Source: Hyphomicrobiales bacterium (GTDB lineage: Bacteria; Pseudomonadota; Alphaproteobacteria; Rhizobiales; Rhizobiaceae). From it: a stretch of 64,000 nt of DNA. This document shows, piece by piece, positions 16,371 to 25,654 of the stretch. Position numbers and translations under genes: made by a program. The notes under the pieces were generated by a model. The model saw only the letters and a list, made by a program, of their open reading frames with translations. It was not told where the DNA came from and made no database searches. Position 1 is the stretch's first letter. The number at the start of each line of letters is the position of its first letter. Location: the NCBI GenBank assembly GCA_900466475.1, contig UBMI01000014.1, positions 124,001 through 188,000 of the forward strand. The letters run 5' to 3'.

Positions 16371-17591
16371 GTGAGCGATACGACCAACCAGAGCAGCGAC
16401 AACGGCCAGCCGGCGCAGAAGGGACCGATCATCCCGAAATCGCCGAGCGAAGCCCTGCGCCCGGAACGTGTCCCCGAGCCGCCGAAGCGCTCCAGGAATG
16501 CTCGCAGTCAGGTCATCCTCTTCCTGAATTTCGTAATGACCATGGCCGTGGTCGTCTGCATTGCCGGTCTCATCGGCTTCTACTACGCCATCACCGCCTA
16601 TCAGAACCCCGGCCCGCTGCAGACGAATACCAACTTCATCGTCCGCAATGGGGCAGGCCTCGCGGAAATCGCCACAAACCTCGAGCGCAACCTGATCATC
16701 TCGGATGCCCGCGTCTTCCGCTATCTGACGGCCACGCATCTTACGGATGGCGAGAGCCTCAAGGCCGGTGAATACGAGATCAAGGCGCATGCGTCCATGA
16801 ACGAGATCATGGAGCTCCTGAAATCCGGTAAGTCCATCCTCTATTCCGTCTCCTTCCCGGAAGGCCTGACGGTGCGACAGATGTTCGACCGCATGCTTGA
16901 TGATGCGGTCCTCGAAGGCGACCTGCCGGCTGCCCTGCCGGCGGAAGGCAGCCTGCGGCCCGACACTTACAAGTTCTCGCGCGGCACCAAGCGCTCCGAA
17001 ATCATCGACCAGATGGCTGCAGCCCAGCAGAAGCTTGTCGATCAGATCTGGGAACGGCGCGATCCTTCGTTGCTCCTGAAGAGCAAGGAAGAGTTCGTCA
17101 CGCTCGCCTCCATCGTCGAGAAGGAGACGGGGGTGCCGGATGAGCGCGCACATGTGGCCTCCGTCTTCCTCAACCGTCTTGGCAAGGGGATGCGGCTGCA
17201 GTCCGATCCGACCATCATCTATGGTCTCTTCGGTGGCGGGGGCAAACCCTCCGACCGGCCGATCTATCAGTCGGACCTGAAGAAAGAGACCCCCTTCAAC
17301 ACCTACGTCATCAAGGGCCTGCCGCCGACGCCGATTGCCAATCCAGGCAAGGACGCGCTGGAAGCTGTCGCCAATCCCTGGAAGACACAGGACCTCTATT
17401 TCGTCGCCGACGGTTCCGGCGGCCACGTCTTCGCGGCAACGCTCGAAGAGCACAATGCCAACGTCAAGCGCTGGCGCAAGCTCGAAGCAGACAAGGGCGC
17501 CGATCCTGAAATTGCCGTCGACGGACAACCGGAAGACCAGCCGGCGGACAATACATCCGCAGTTCCGTCGAAGAAAAAGAAGATCAACTGA
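16371..17591 (+). CDS. mltG: Endolytic murein transglycosylase MltG
   Basis: 406 aa from GTG 16371, chosen because AGAGGA lies 6 bp upstream; the TTG at 16365 sits too close to it. Inner-membrane enzyme that cuts nascent peptidoglycan strands. One membrane helix lies near residues 45-70 (VILFLNFVMTMAVVVCIAGL), then a LysM-like subdomain and the YceG catalytic domain with Glu in ASIVEKETG and the RLGKGMRLQSDPT loop. A charged C-terminal tail of about 50 residues ends KKKKIN. The yicC gene follows 16 bp later. Confidence 0.93.
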   Translation: MSDTTNQSSDNGQPAQKGPIIPKSPSEALRPERVPEPPKRSRNARSQVILFLNFVMTMAVVVCIAGLIGFYYAITAYQNPGPLQTNTNFIVRNGAGLAEIATNLERNLIISDARVFRYLTATHLTDGESLKAGEYEIKAHASMNEIMELLKSGKSILYSVSFPEGLTVRQMFDRMLDDAVLEGDLPAALPAEGSLRPDTYKFSRGTKRSEIIDQMAAAQQKLVDQIWERRDPSLLLKSKEEFVTLASIVEKETGVPDERAHVASVFLNRLGKGMRLQSDPTIIYGLFGGGGKPSDRPIYQSDLKKETPFNTYVIKGLPPTPIANPGKDALEAVANPWKTQDLYFVADGSGGHVFAATLEEHNANVKRWRKLEADKGADPEIAVDGQPEDQPADNTSAVPSKKKKIN

Positions 17592-17607
17592 TATCGGGAG
17601 GCCTTTG

Positions 17608-18495
17608 ATGGCATTGCAGTCCATGACCGGTTTCGCGCGGCGCGAGGGAACGACTGGCCGCTGGCGCTGGGCATGGGAATTGCGCTCGGTCAACGGCAAG
17701 GGCCTCGACGTCAGACTGCGGCTTCCGCCAGGTCTGGAGCGCCTGGAAACCGATGTTCGCCGCATTGCCGGCGAGAATTTTAGCCGCGGCAACCTGCAGG
17801 CCTCGCTGGCGCTGACCTCGGGCGAAAGCCAGCTTGAAGCCGTGCTCAATCAGGATGCCTTCGCTGCCGTTCTGGCCATGCGCGACAAGCTCGAAGGTCT
17901 TATCGATCCGGCGCCTTTGAGGCTTGATACGCTACTTTCCATCCGAGGCCTCGTCGATTTCCGCGAGACGCAAGACAGCGAAGAGACGGTCGCTGTCCGC
18001 GATGCCGATATCATGTCGGGACTGAAGGCTGCGCTTTCCGATCTCAGGAGCATGCGTGAGCAGGAGGGAGCGGCACTGGCGCGCGTGCTTCTTAGCCACG
18101 TCGCGACGGTCGAGGCGCTGACAAGCACGATCGAAGCCGATCCCTCGCGCTCGCCGCAGGAGATCGCGGCAAGGCTCTCCGCGCAGGTGGCACTCCTCAT
18201 GGAAGGAACCGGCGCTCTCGACCGTGACCGCCTGCACGCCGAAGCGGCACTGCTCGCGACGAAGGCGGATCTGCGCGAAGAGATCGACCGACTGAAGGCC
18301 CATGTCGCCGCCGCCCGCGATCTCGTGACAAAAGGTGGCCCGGTTGGCCGAAAGCTCGATTTCCTTGCACAGGAATTTAACCGAGAATCGAATACGATAT
18401 GCTCGAAGTCGAACGCATCGGCCGTCACCGCAGCCGGGATCGAGCTGAAGGTGGTGATCGATCAGTTCCGCGAGCAGGTCCAGAATTTGGAGTAG
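17608..18495 (+). CDS. yicC: YicC family protein (putative endoribonuclease)
   Basis: 295 aa from ATG 17608, with GGGAGG 7 bp upstream; the longer frame from 17335 overlaps mltG and is not family-like. It starts with the family signature MALQSMTGFARREG. The N-terminal YicC domain and C-terminal DUF1732 domain are both present; the latter ends in the conserved REVNT/SKSN region (here FNRESNTICSKS). YicC of E. coli has been linked to RNA decay. It is followed 3 bp later by gmk, a conserved pair. Confidence 0.93.
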   Translation: MALQSMTGFARREGTTGRWRWAWELRSVNGKGLDVRLRLPPGLERLETDVRRIAGENFSRGNLQASLALTSGESQLEAVLNQDAFAAVLAMRDKLEGLIDPAPLRLDTLLSIRGLVDFRETQDSEETVAVRDADIMSGLKAALSDLRSMREQEGAALARVLLSHVATVEALTSTIEADPSRSPQEIAARLSAQVALLMEGTGALDRDRLHAEAALLATKADLREEIDRLKAHVAAARDLVTKGGPVGRKLDFLAQEFNRESNTICSKSNASAVTAAGIELKVVIDQFREQVQNLE

Positions 18496-18498
18496 GAC

Positions 18499-19161
18499 AT
18501 GAGCCCGGCGAAAATTTCGTCCATCCAGATCGCCCGTCGCGGTCTGATGCTGGTTATCTCGTCGCCCTCGGGTGCCGGTAAATCCACCATCGCGCGGACG
18601 CTTTTGGAAACGGACAAGCAGATCGGCCTTTCCGTCAGCGTCACGACACGTCAGCGCCGGCCCAGCGAAGTGGAAGGCATCCACTATCATTTCAAGACCG
18701 TGCGGGAATTCGAGCGGCTGCGCGATTCCGATTCTCTACTCGAATGGGCCGAGGTTCACGGCAATTTCTACGGCACGCCTCGCGAGCCGGTGGAACAGGC
18801 CATGTCCGAAGGCCGCGACATGCTGTTCGATATCGACTGGCAGGGCGCTCAGCAGCTGCAGCAGAAGATGCAGGCCGACGTGGTCTCGATCTTCGTGCTG
18901 CCGCCGACCATGACCGAGCTGCAGTCGCGCCTGCATCGCCGCGCCGAGGATTCCGAGGAGGTCATCCAGACGCGCCTGGCAAATTCCCGTGCCGAGATCG
19001 CCCACTGGCGTGAATACGATTACGTCATCATCAATGATGACCTGAACGCTGCATTCGATGCCGTGCAGTCAATCGTCAAGGCCGAGCGCCTGCGCCGCGA
19101 CCGCCGTCATGGCATGTTCGACTTCGTCCGCGAGTTGCTAGAGGAAACGCCGGTTCTCTAA
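18499..19161 (+). CDS. gmk: Guanylate kinase
   Basis: 220 aa. Phosphorylates GMP to GDP using ATP. P-loop SSPSGAGKST at residues 21-30; GMP-binding TTRQRRPSEVEGIHYHF; the lid region contains RRAEDSEE. Normal length with a ~12-residue N-terminal lead (MSPAKISSIQIARRG). It ends the fab-mltG-yicC-gmk run and converges on rsmA across a 58-bp gap that holds a dispersed repeat. Confidence 0.97.
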   Translation: MSPAKISSIQIARRGLMLVISSPSGAGKSTIARTLLETDKQIGLSVSVTTRQRRPSEVEGIHYHFKTVREFERLRDSDSLLEWAEVHGNFYGTPREPVEQAMSEGRDMLFDIDWQGAQQLQQKMQADVVSIFVLPPTMTELQSRLHRRAEDSEEVIQTRLANSRAEIAHWREYDYVIINDDLNAAFDAVQSIVKAERLRRDRRHGMFDFVRELLEETPVL

Positions 19162-19171
19162 GGCCATTCCA

Positions 19172-19216
19172 GTAAAACTGCGCAGCGGTTTTGCGTCGGG
19201 AATTGCGTGAAAACAA
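19172..19216. repeat. Dispersed rhizobial intergenic repeat, copy B
   Basis: The element TAAAACTGCGCAGCGGTT, continuing TTGCGTCGGGAATTGCG and ending TGAAAACAA, fills the gmk/rsmA convergent gap. I recall near-identical elements as very common between genes in Rhizobium, Sinorhizobium and Agrobacterium. Degenerate relatives are at 6729-6779 and 60621-60668 in this window. Role unknown. Confidence 0.65.
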
Positions 19217-19219
19217 GCT

Positions 19220-20047
19220 CTAAAGGCTGTTCGCGAGCCGGCAGAATTCTTCCACTGATAGTGTCTCCGCCCGCCTGGCCGGATCGATACCGGCTTTGAC
19301 AAGCAGGCTTTCGCCGCCGATGGGCTTCAGGCTCTGGCGCAGCATCTTGCGGCGCTGGCCGAAGGCTGCCTGCGTTACCTTTTCCAGATTGGTAACGGAG
19401 CAGGGGATCGGGTTCTCGTTGGGTGTCAGGTGCACTACTGTCGAGGTGACCTTCGGCGGCGGCGTGAAAGCCTGCGGCGGAATATCGAATGCCATGCGGG
19501 AATGTGTGCGCCATCCCGCGAGCACGCCGAGGCGGCCATAGTGATCGTCGTCCTCGGAGGCGACGATCCGCTCGCCGACTTCTTTCTGGAACATCAGTGT
19601 CAGCGATTGCCAGAAGGGCGGCCATGCCTTCGGCAGCAGCCAGTTCACCAGAAGCTGGGTGCCGACATTATAGGGCAGGTTGGCTATGATCTTGACGGGA
19701 CCTTCCGGCGCCAGTGCCTCGAAATCGGTCTTCAGCGCATCGCCTTCGATGACCTCCAGCCGGCCGGGATAGTGGTCGGCGATCTCGGCCAGCGCCGGCA
19801 GGCAGCGCGCATCGCGCTCGACCGCGATGACCTTCTTCGCGCCAAGCGCGAGGATCGCCCGCGTCAATCCGCCAGGCCCAGGTCCGACTTCAAAGACGGT
19901 CGCATCTTCAAGCATGCCGGCCGTTCGGGCTACCTTCTGCGTCAGGTTGAGATCGAGCAGGAAGTTCTGCCCGAGCGCCTTGCGCGCGTCGAGGCCGTGG
20001 CGCTGGATAACCTCGCGAAGCGGCGGCAGACCGTCGAGTGCAGCCAT
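19220..20047 (-). CDS. rsmA: 16S rRNA (adenine1518-N6/adenine1519-N6)-dimethyltransferase
   Basis: 275 aa (KsgA). Dimethylates two adjacent adenines near the 3' end of 16S rRNA. SAM-binding motif I VFEVGPGPGGLTRAIL, acidic loop VIAVERDARC, and motif IV NLPYNVGTQLL are all present. QNFLLD near residue 27 is the family N-terminal signature. Its ATG overlaps the pdxA stop (TAATG), so the two are translationally coupled. Confidence 0.96.
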   Translation of the reverse strand: MAALDGLPPLREVIQRHGLDARKALGQNFLLDLNLTQKVARTAGMLEDATVFEVGPGPGGLTRAILALGAKKVIAVERDARCLPALAEIADHYPGRLEVIEGDALKTDFEALAPEGPVKIIANLPYNVGTQLLVNWLLPKAWPPFWQSLTLMFQKEVGERIVASEDDDHYGRLGVLAGWRTHSRMAFDIPPQAFTPPPKVTSTVVHLTPNENPIPCSVTNLEKVTQAAFGQRRKMLRQSLKPIGGESLLVKAGIDPARRAETLSVEEFCRLANSL

Positions 20048-21075
20048 TAACGATGGCTTTCCGCCGTGCGGCCGAGCTGCGCGCCGAGCTTGAGCGCGGC
20101 AACAAGGCTCGCCTCGCGCGCCAGCCCCTTGCCGGCAATCCCGAAGGCGGTACCGTGGTCGGGGGAGGTGCGTACGAAAGGAAGGCCGAGCGTCACATTG
20201 ACGGAATCGTCAAAGCCGAGCGCCTTGGCGGGAATCAGCGCCTGATCGTGGTACATGCAGACGGCAACGTCATAACGTGCGCGCGCTTCGTCATGGAACA
20301 TCGTATCGGCGGGGAGAGGGCCGATAGCATCGATGCCCTCATCGCGCAGGATCTGCACTGCCGGATGAATGATGGTCTCATCCTCCTTGCCGATGGCGCC
20401 GCCTTCGCCCGCATGCGGATTGAGTCCAGCGATGGCGAGGCGCGGAGAGGTGATCCCGAACCGCTGCTTCAGATCCTTATCTGCGATCCGGCAGGTTTCG
20501 ACGATCCGGCCGAGAGTCAATGTCTGCGGCACATCCTTGAGCGGAATGTGGATGGTAACAGGAATGGCGCGCAGTTTCGGCCCCGCAAGCATCATGACAG
20601 GCGTGATCGACTGACTGGTTGCACGCATGGCAAGGTCGGCAAGGAATTCCGTATGGCCCGGAAATTTGAATCCTGCTTCGTAGAGCACCGACTTGGCGAT
20701 CGGATTGGTGACGACCGCAAGCGCCTCGCCCTGCATGACGAGTGCCACTGCCGTCTCGATCGAGGCGATCGTCCCTTTCGCCGTCGCGGCATGCGGCTCT
20801 CCTGCCGCAACATCGACGCCGGCCGGCATAGGCAGGACCGGTAGCGCTTCCGCAAAGAGAGCAAGACTTTCCGCGGCGTTGCCGATGCTGCGCAGGGGAA
20901 TATCAAGGCCGAGTTGTCGTGCCCGCACGGCAAGCACATCGGAATCGCCGATCAGAAAGAATGGCGGCAACCCGAGCTCGCGTCTGCGAAGCCAGGCCAT
21001 GAGGGTGACATCAGGCCCGACGCCAGCAGGGTCGCCCTGCGTCAACGCAAGCGGTCGCGAAAATGGTGTCGCCAT
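20047..21075 (-). CDS. pdxA: 4-hydroxythreonine-4-phosphate dehydrogenase
   Basis: 342 aa from ATG 21075 (MATPFSRPLALTQGDPAGVG); 15 further residues upstream are not conserved. NAD-dependent step of pyridoxal-phosphate synthesis. Metal-ligand histidines sit in PGHTEFLAD, NPHAGEGG and CMYHDQALIP, the standard PdxA set. Sits between surA-like and rsmA, as in E. coli (surA-pdxA-rsmA), so this is a widely conserved block. Its start lies 7 bp after the surA-like stop. Confidence 0.96.
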   Translation of the reverse strand: MATPFSRPLALTQGDPAGVGPDVTLMAWLRRRELGLPPFFLIGDSDVLAVRARQLGLDIPLRSIGNAAESLALFAEALPVLPMPAGVDVAAGEPHAATAKGTIASIETAVALVMQGEALAVVTNPIAKSVLYEAGFKFPGHTEFLADLAMRATSQSITPVMMLAGPKLRAIPVTIHIPLKDVPQTLTLGRIVETCRIADKDLKQRFGITSPRLAIAGLNPHAGEGGAIGKEDETIIHPAVQILRDEGIDAIGPLPADTMFHDEARARYDVAVCMYHDQALIPAKALGFDDSVNVTLGLPFVRTSPDHGTAFGIAGKGLAREASLVAALKLGAQLGRTAESHR

Positions 21076-21082
21076 GGAAAAA

Positions 21083-22024
21083 TCAGCGATAGATGATCTG
21101 CGCGTGCTTGCGCAGTTCATCCAGATATTTGGTGCTGTTTTCGTTTTCCGGTGCTGCGGACTTGTCCGACTTGGCCTTGTCGAGGTCCTCCTGACGGAAC
21201 ACCATTTCTGCGGCCTGGTCGTCCGAAACCTGGCGCTGGCTGCAGATTGCCAGATATTCCACGCCCTTTTCGGTCACGCGCGTTGCCGTCGTGTTGCCCT
21301 TGGTCTGTGCGACGAGGTCCTTCCACTCCGCGGGAATTTCCGGAGCCAGCATGCGGCCGAGATCGCGGACCGAAACGTCCCGCATGGTCGCAGCGAATGT
21401 CTTGGCCTGATCGCAGCCCGGATATTTGGAACGCGATGCCTCAGCCTCGCCCTTGCGCTTGGCCGTAATCGCATTTCGCTTGGCTGGCGGGACCACGAAG
21501 ATGACCTGCTGCAGCATGTATTCCGTCGTCACCGGCTTCTGCTTGTTGTTCTGCATCAGGCGGTTGACGAGATCGTAATTCGAAATACGTGCGCTGGAGC
21601 CGTAGCGGGCATTGACGATACGCGGCCAGCTCATCTGTACGGCAATGAAGTTCTTGAAGTGATCGACCCCGACGCCGGCACGGTCGAGGATCTGCCCCAT
21701 CTGCTCGACGGAAAGCTTGTTGCTGGCAGCGAAACGAGCGAAGGAGGCGTTGACGTCGTCCTGCGAGACGGACATGCGCACGCGAGAGATTTCCTGCCGC
21801 TTCAGCGCCTCGTCGACAAGCTGTTCTTCCGCAGCCTTGGCATCGGGTTTCAAGCGCTGCAGGCGCATGAAGGCCTGTCGCTTTGCGACATCGCCGCTGG
21901 TAATGGCGGTACCGTTTACCACCGCCTTGACTTCGCTAGCGGCGAAGACAGGGCCGCTGAAGGCAGCAAGCATGAAGGCTGCGCCTGCAATAAGCGTGGT
22001 TACGGTTTTCTTCGCGTCAATCAT
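21083..22024 (-). CDS. SurA-like periplasmic chaperone (SurA N-domain protein)
   Basis: 313 aa. Signal peptide at residues 1-29 (LIAGAAFMLAAFSGPVFAAS). Residues ~30-150 match the SurA N-domain (VKAVVNGTAITSGDVAKRQAF), followed by a region only distantly resembling a parvulin/PpiC domain; a canonical isomerase active site is not evident. Likely escorts outer-membrane proteins, including LptD, across the periplasm. It lies between lptD and pdxA, the same order as E. coli lptD-surA-pdxA. I withhold the symbol because of divergence. Confidence 0.85.
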   Translation of the reverse strand: MIDAKKTVTTLIAGAAFMLAAFSGPVFAASEVKAVVNGTAITSGDVAKRQAFMRLQRLKPDAKAAEEQLVDEALKRQEISRVRMSVSQDDVNASFARFAASNKLSVEQMGQILDRAGVGVDHFKNFIAVQMSWPRIVNARYGSSARISNYDLVNRLMQNNKQKPVTTEYMLQQVIFVVPPAKRNAITAKRKGEAEASRSKYPGCDQAKTFAATMRDVSVRDLGRMLAPEIPAEWKDLVAQTKGNTTATRVTEKGVEYLAICSQRQVSDDQAAEMVFRQEDLDKAKSDKSAAPENENSTKYLDELRKHAQIIYR

Positions 22025-22211
22025 CTGTTGACCTCCCGATAGCGCCGCACGATCCAGCGCGCGGCGTTCTTACCATACACTGAGACGACCGGAAATCGCT
22101 TCTCTTGCTCCGCGACACCCTATGCCTCACATAACGATTGGTCGCAATGTCCTGCACAGGCTTACGGCGAAAGAATGGCCCGGCCGGAGATTTCCGGCCG
22201 TCCACATGTCG

Positions 22212-24566
22212 TCAGAGGTTATTCGCAGCGTCACCCGTGCCCAGGCGAATATCGCCGAGCGTGCGGAACGTCAGGCGTGCGGCGATCGTCCAGTCGCTTG
22301 CTGTCTGATCCGTCGTATCTCGCCTATCCACATAGGCGATGGTGAAGATGGTGCACTCGTCCTGATAGGAGATGCCGAGCGTACGCCTTACAACGACGTC
22401 GTTGTTCAGATCCCAGGCGATGCCGCCGAAGATCGACCAGTAATCCTTGAACTTGATCCTGCTGCTCGCCTGGATCTCATCTTGGTCTTGAGCAAAGCCG
22501 TAGGCCGGCTGCGCGGTCACGTGCGTATAAGTCACTTGGCCCGAGAAGGTATCGTTCTGATAGGCCGTTGTCAGGTCGCCACGGTTGAAAGAAAAATCCT
22601 TCTCGTCCAGCCGGTAGGATGCTGCCACGGAGAGGCCGAAGGGCATCTCGATGCCGCCCAGTCCGACGTAATCGGAACGATCGGTCTCCAGGCCGGATTC
22701 GGCGCCGACATTCACGAGGTCGTCGGTCGCAAACGAATTCTGACCAGCGAGCTGATAAGACTGTCCGAAGATGCCGTGCAGCTTGTAGCCGCTGTCGAAA
22801 GTTCCGGTGTACTGGAAGCCGACATTTGCGCGCGTGCCGCCCTCGATACGGTCGTAGCCGGAGAACCTGTCGCGATCAAACAGATTGGTCGCATCGAAGA
22901 CGAAGCTCTGCGCGTCTTCATTCGGCAACCGACCGGCGAGAGGTTCATCCGGTCGTGCGTAGATCTGGGCGATCGGCTCCAGAACATGTGTGCTGTTACT
23001 GGTCGTGAACAGGATCGGGTAGCGCATTTCCAGCCCAGCCGTCACCATTCCGCGGGTTGCTGCATTATCGTTGAGATAATTGCCAGCATAGGGAACGCCG
23101 TTGGCATCGACGGGGCTGTCCATGTTGAGTGCGAAAGCATCGCCACGTGCCGCGAGCAACGGCGTAATAACCAGCCCGGTAGGTGTTACGTAGGTGCGCT
23201 TCCACTGCAGTTCCGTGCTCAAACGGGTCGTCTGACCTTCGAGGCCACGGAAGCGGTCGAAACCGGCGACATTGTAGAAGTCGTCATGAGTGCGCGAAAT
23301 ATTGGTCAGATTGACATCGGCGGAAAGTTCACCGCCAGCAACCGGCTTCGGCGCGACATAGTGATAATCAAGCGTCGGATAGACGATCGCCTGCTGTTTT
23401 TCCGCGGTGTTGTTGCGGTCGGCATCCTGCACGTCGAAATAGAAGGCGCGCAGGTCGAAGTAATTCCGCTTGCCGAGTCCCGTCAGATAGACGGTGTTGG
23501 CATGCGGCGTGTAATCATACCCGTCAATCTTGTAGGTGCGCGAGAAATTGTTGTCGCTCTGCACCATAACATCCCAGCCGAAGCTCCAGCGGGGATTGAT
23601 CCTGAAATCGCCTTTCGACGCGACCATGCCGCGCTGTTTGGCTTCGGCATCGCTTGTACCTTCGCTGAAATTGCTTGGGTTCATCTGATCGATGCCGGCA
23701 ACGTGCATCGTCACCGTGCCATTTTCAAAGCGGCGGCGATATTCGCCCTCGAGCATCAAGCCCTGGGAGGTGTACCCGGTGCCCGTGACGGTGAAATCCG
23801 AACTCGGCGAGATGACGTAGTAATAGGGAACAGAAAGACCGTAGCCGAGATTCTGCGAAACGCTCATCGACGGGAACAGGAAACCCGATTTGCGCTTCAC
23901 CGTATTATCGGGGACTTCGATCCACGGCAGATAGGCGAGCGAACGACCAAGCAACTGGAAGCGCGCGTGCTCAAGCCGGATCGTGTGTTTCTCACTGTTC
24001 TGGATAACGCGTTCGGCCTTGACCTGCCAGAAAGGGGCACGCTCGGGCTTTTCGGCGCAGGGCAAGCACGCCGTATAGACGCCTTTGTTGAGAATCATCT
24101 GCGTACCGCCGACGCGCTGGCCGGTTTCGGCAACGAGGCGGGTATTGTCGCTTGTCTCGATTCGCAGCGCATTCATGAAGCCGTCTGCGAAATTGTCGGT
24201 CACATCGAGGTGGTCGGCATAGATTCGGTTGCCGTCCGGCGTCACCATCTCGATGTTGCCGGTGGCCATCATGCGGCCGGTCTTCTGGTTATAGTCGACC
24301 TTCTGGGCGACCAGCTTGTAGCCGCCGTAATTGATCTGCACGCCGCCGATTACAGAGACGAGTTCCTGGTCCTTATTATAGACCAGCTCGTTTGCAGACA
24401 GCATCAGCTTCGCGTCCGGCGAGATATTCTGGCCGATCGCAGGCATGCCGGTATTGTTCTCCTGGCCGTAGGCCAGTGGAGCATTTTCGAAATAGGAACA
24501 CAGAGTCGCACCTAAGAGCAGGGCAACCAACTGTTTACTAAAATTCTTGCGGTCGCCTACCGCCAC
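22212..24566 (-). CDS. lptD: LPS-assembly protein LptD
   Basis: 784 aa from GTG 24566. AGGAGG ends 7 bp upstream, and the GTG overlaps the lptG stop (TAGTG). Outer-membrane beta-barrel that inserts LPS with LptE. Signal peptide about residues 1-34; the OstA/LptD N-terminal beta-jellyroll follows (SANELVYNKDQELVSVIGGV); the C-terminal ~550 residues form the barrel with alternating strands. Its terminal residues do not match the usual phenylalanine-ended OMP signal (ends DAANNL), which is unusual. Part of lptF-lptG-lptD-surA-like. Confidence 0.93.
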   Translation of the reverse strand: MAVGDRKNFSKQLVALLLGATLCSYFENAPLAYGQENNTGMPAIGQNISPDAKLMLSANELVYNKDQELVSVIGGVQINYGGYKLVAQKVDYNQKTGRMMATGNIEMVTPDGNRIYADHLDVTDNFADGFMNALRIETSDNTRLVAETGQRVGGTQMILNKGVYTACLPCAEKPERAPFWQVKAERVIQNSEKHTIRLEHARFQLLGRSLAYLPWIEVPDNTVKRKSGFLFPSMSVSQNLGYGLSVPYYYVISPSSDFTVTGTGYTSQGLMLEGEYRRRFENGTVTMHVAGIDQMNPSNFSEGTSDAEAKQRGMVASKGDFRINPRWSFGWDVMVQSDNNFSRTYKIDGYDYTPHANTVYLTGLGKRNYFDLRAFYFDVQDADRNNTAEKQQAIVYPTLDYHYVAPKPVAGGELSADVNLTNISRTHDDFYNVAGFDRFRGLEGQTTRLSTELQWKRTYVTPTGLVITPLLAARGDAFALNMDSPVDANGVPYAGNYLNDNAATRGMVTAGLEMRYPILFTTSNSTHVLEPIAQIYARPDEPLAGRLPNEDAQSFVFDATNLFDRDRFSGYDRIEGGTRANVGFQYTGTFDSGYKLHGIFGQSYQLAGQNSFATDDLVNVGAESGLETDRSDYVGLGGIEMPFGLSVAASYRLDEKDFSFNRGDLTTAYQNDTFSGQVTYTHVTAQPAYGFAQDQDEIQASSRIKFKDYWSIFGGIAWDLNNDVVVRRTLGISYQDECTIFTIAYVDRRDTTDQTASDWTIAARLTFRTLGDIRLGTGDAANNL

Positions 24567-25654
24567 TAGCCATCCTCCTGATGAAGCAGGATCGTTGCGC
24601 CTAAAGCGAGCGCTACGATCACTGGTATCCAAGTCGCCACAAACGGCGGCACGACACCGCTGCTTCCAAATGCCTTTACAAGCACGGTGACGACATAAAG
24701 CATGAAGCCTGAAAGGATTCCACCCAGAATCACAGAGCGTGACTGGTTGAACCGGCTAAATTTCAGGGACACTGTTGCAGCAATGAGAGTCATGGCCACC
24801 AAGAGCAGTGGCTGCGACAGCAACGAGTTGAATTGAGTCTCGAGCGCCTTCGTAGAGATTCCGAAGGATTTTGCAGCAGCGATACGGTTGGAAAGGTCAA
24901 AAAAACCAATTGTTTCCGGCGCAGTCAGCCGCTCCTTGATGAAGTCTTGCTTCAGATTGGTACGAAGCTGTTCCGAAGCCTTACGCACCGGGATTTCCCC
25001 AGGCTTGCGTTCGACAACGTTGTTAAGCTGCCAGTAACCATCTTCCAATTTGGCGGATGCGGCGTCCTGCCTCAGAATGACCTGACCGGTGGAATCGAAG
25101 TGGACAAGCACGGCGTCCATGAGCAGCGTGCCGTTCTCCAGCACCGTCTTGGCGCCGATGATGACATCGTCCCGGCCACTGATCTGGCGCAGCCACGGAA
25201 CCTGGAGCGCCCGGATCATGGCATTGTCCTGGCCGCGCCATGCCGTTTCGAATTGTGTTGCCTGCCTCTGGCCCCAGGCGGCGAGCGGATTGAGCGCCAC
25301 CACCGTCAGCACGCCCAGAATCAGGGATCCGGCGATAAAAGGCAGCATGAACTGCCAGACCGAAATGCCGGCCGCGCGTGTGACGACGAGTTCATATTTC
25401 CGGTTTAGGCCGATCAGCACGGTGATGCCGACGAACAGCGCCACGAAGGGAATGGTCTGCTGCAGGATCAATGGCAGGCGGACGGCAGTGAGCAGCACAG
25501 CACCACCCAGCGTGTAGCCGGGAAAATTGGAGATGCGGCTTGCCGTCTCGCTGAAGTCGAGCAGAAAGGTGATGGCGCTCATGCCGATCAGGAACCACAT
25601 CGTGGTCACCACGTACCGGCGGAAGAAATACCGCGACAATGTCCCGAATATCAT
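24566..25654 (-). CDS. lptG: LPS export ABC transporter permease LptG
   Basis: 362 aa. Inner-membrane half of the LptB2FG exporter. Begins TLSRYFFRRYVVTTMWFL; six membrane helices in a 3+3 arrangement flank a periplasmic beta-jellyroll domain. TLIAATVSLKFSR is the conserved fifth-helix region. It overlaps lptF by 4 bp and lptD by 1 bp, so expression of the three is tightly linked. Confidence 0.93.
   Translation of the reverse strand: MIFGTLSRYFFRRYVVTTMWFLIGMSAITFLLDFSETASRISNFPGYTLGGAVLLTAVRLPLILQQTIPFVALFVGITVLIGLNRKYELVVTRAAGISVWQFMLPFIAGSLILGVLTVVALNPLAAWGQRQATQFETAWRGQDNAMIRALQVPWLRQISGRDDVIIGAKTVLENGTLLMDAVLVHFDSTGQVILRQDAASAKLEDGYWQLNNVVERKPGEIPVRKASEQLRTNLKQDFIKERLTAPETIGFFDLSNRIAAAKSFGISTKALETQFNSLLSQPLLLVAMTLIAATVSLKFSRFNQSRSVILGGILSGFMLYVVTVLVKAFGSSGVVPPFVATWIPVIVALALGATILLHQEDG

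Noticed and set aside
22122..24515. 797-codon open frame on the plus strand opposite lptD
   Set aside because: Antisense shadow of lptD; no signal peptide, domain or ribosome binding site supports it.
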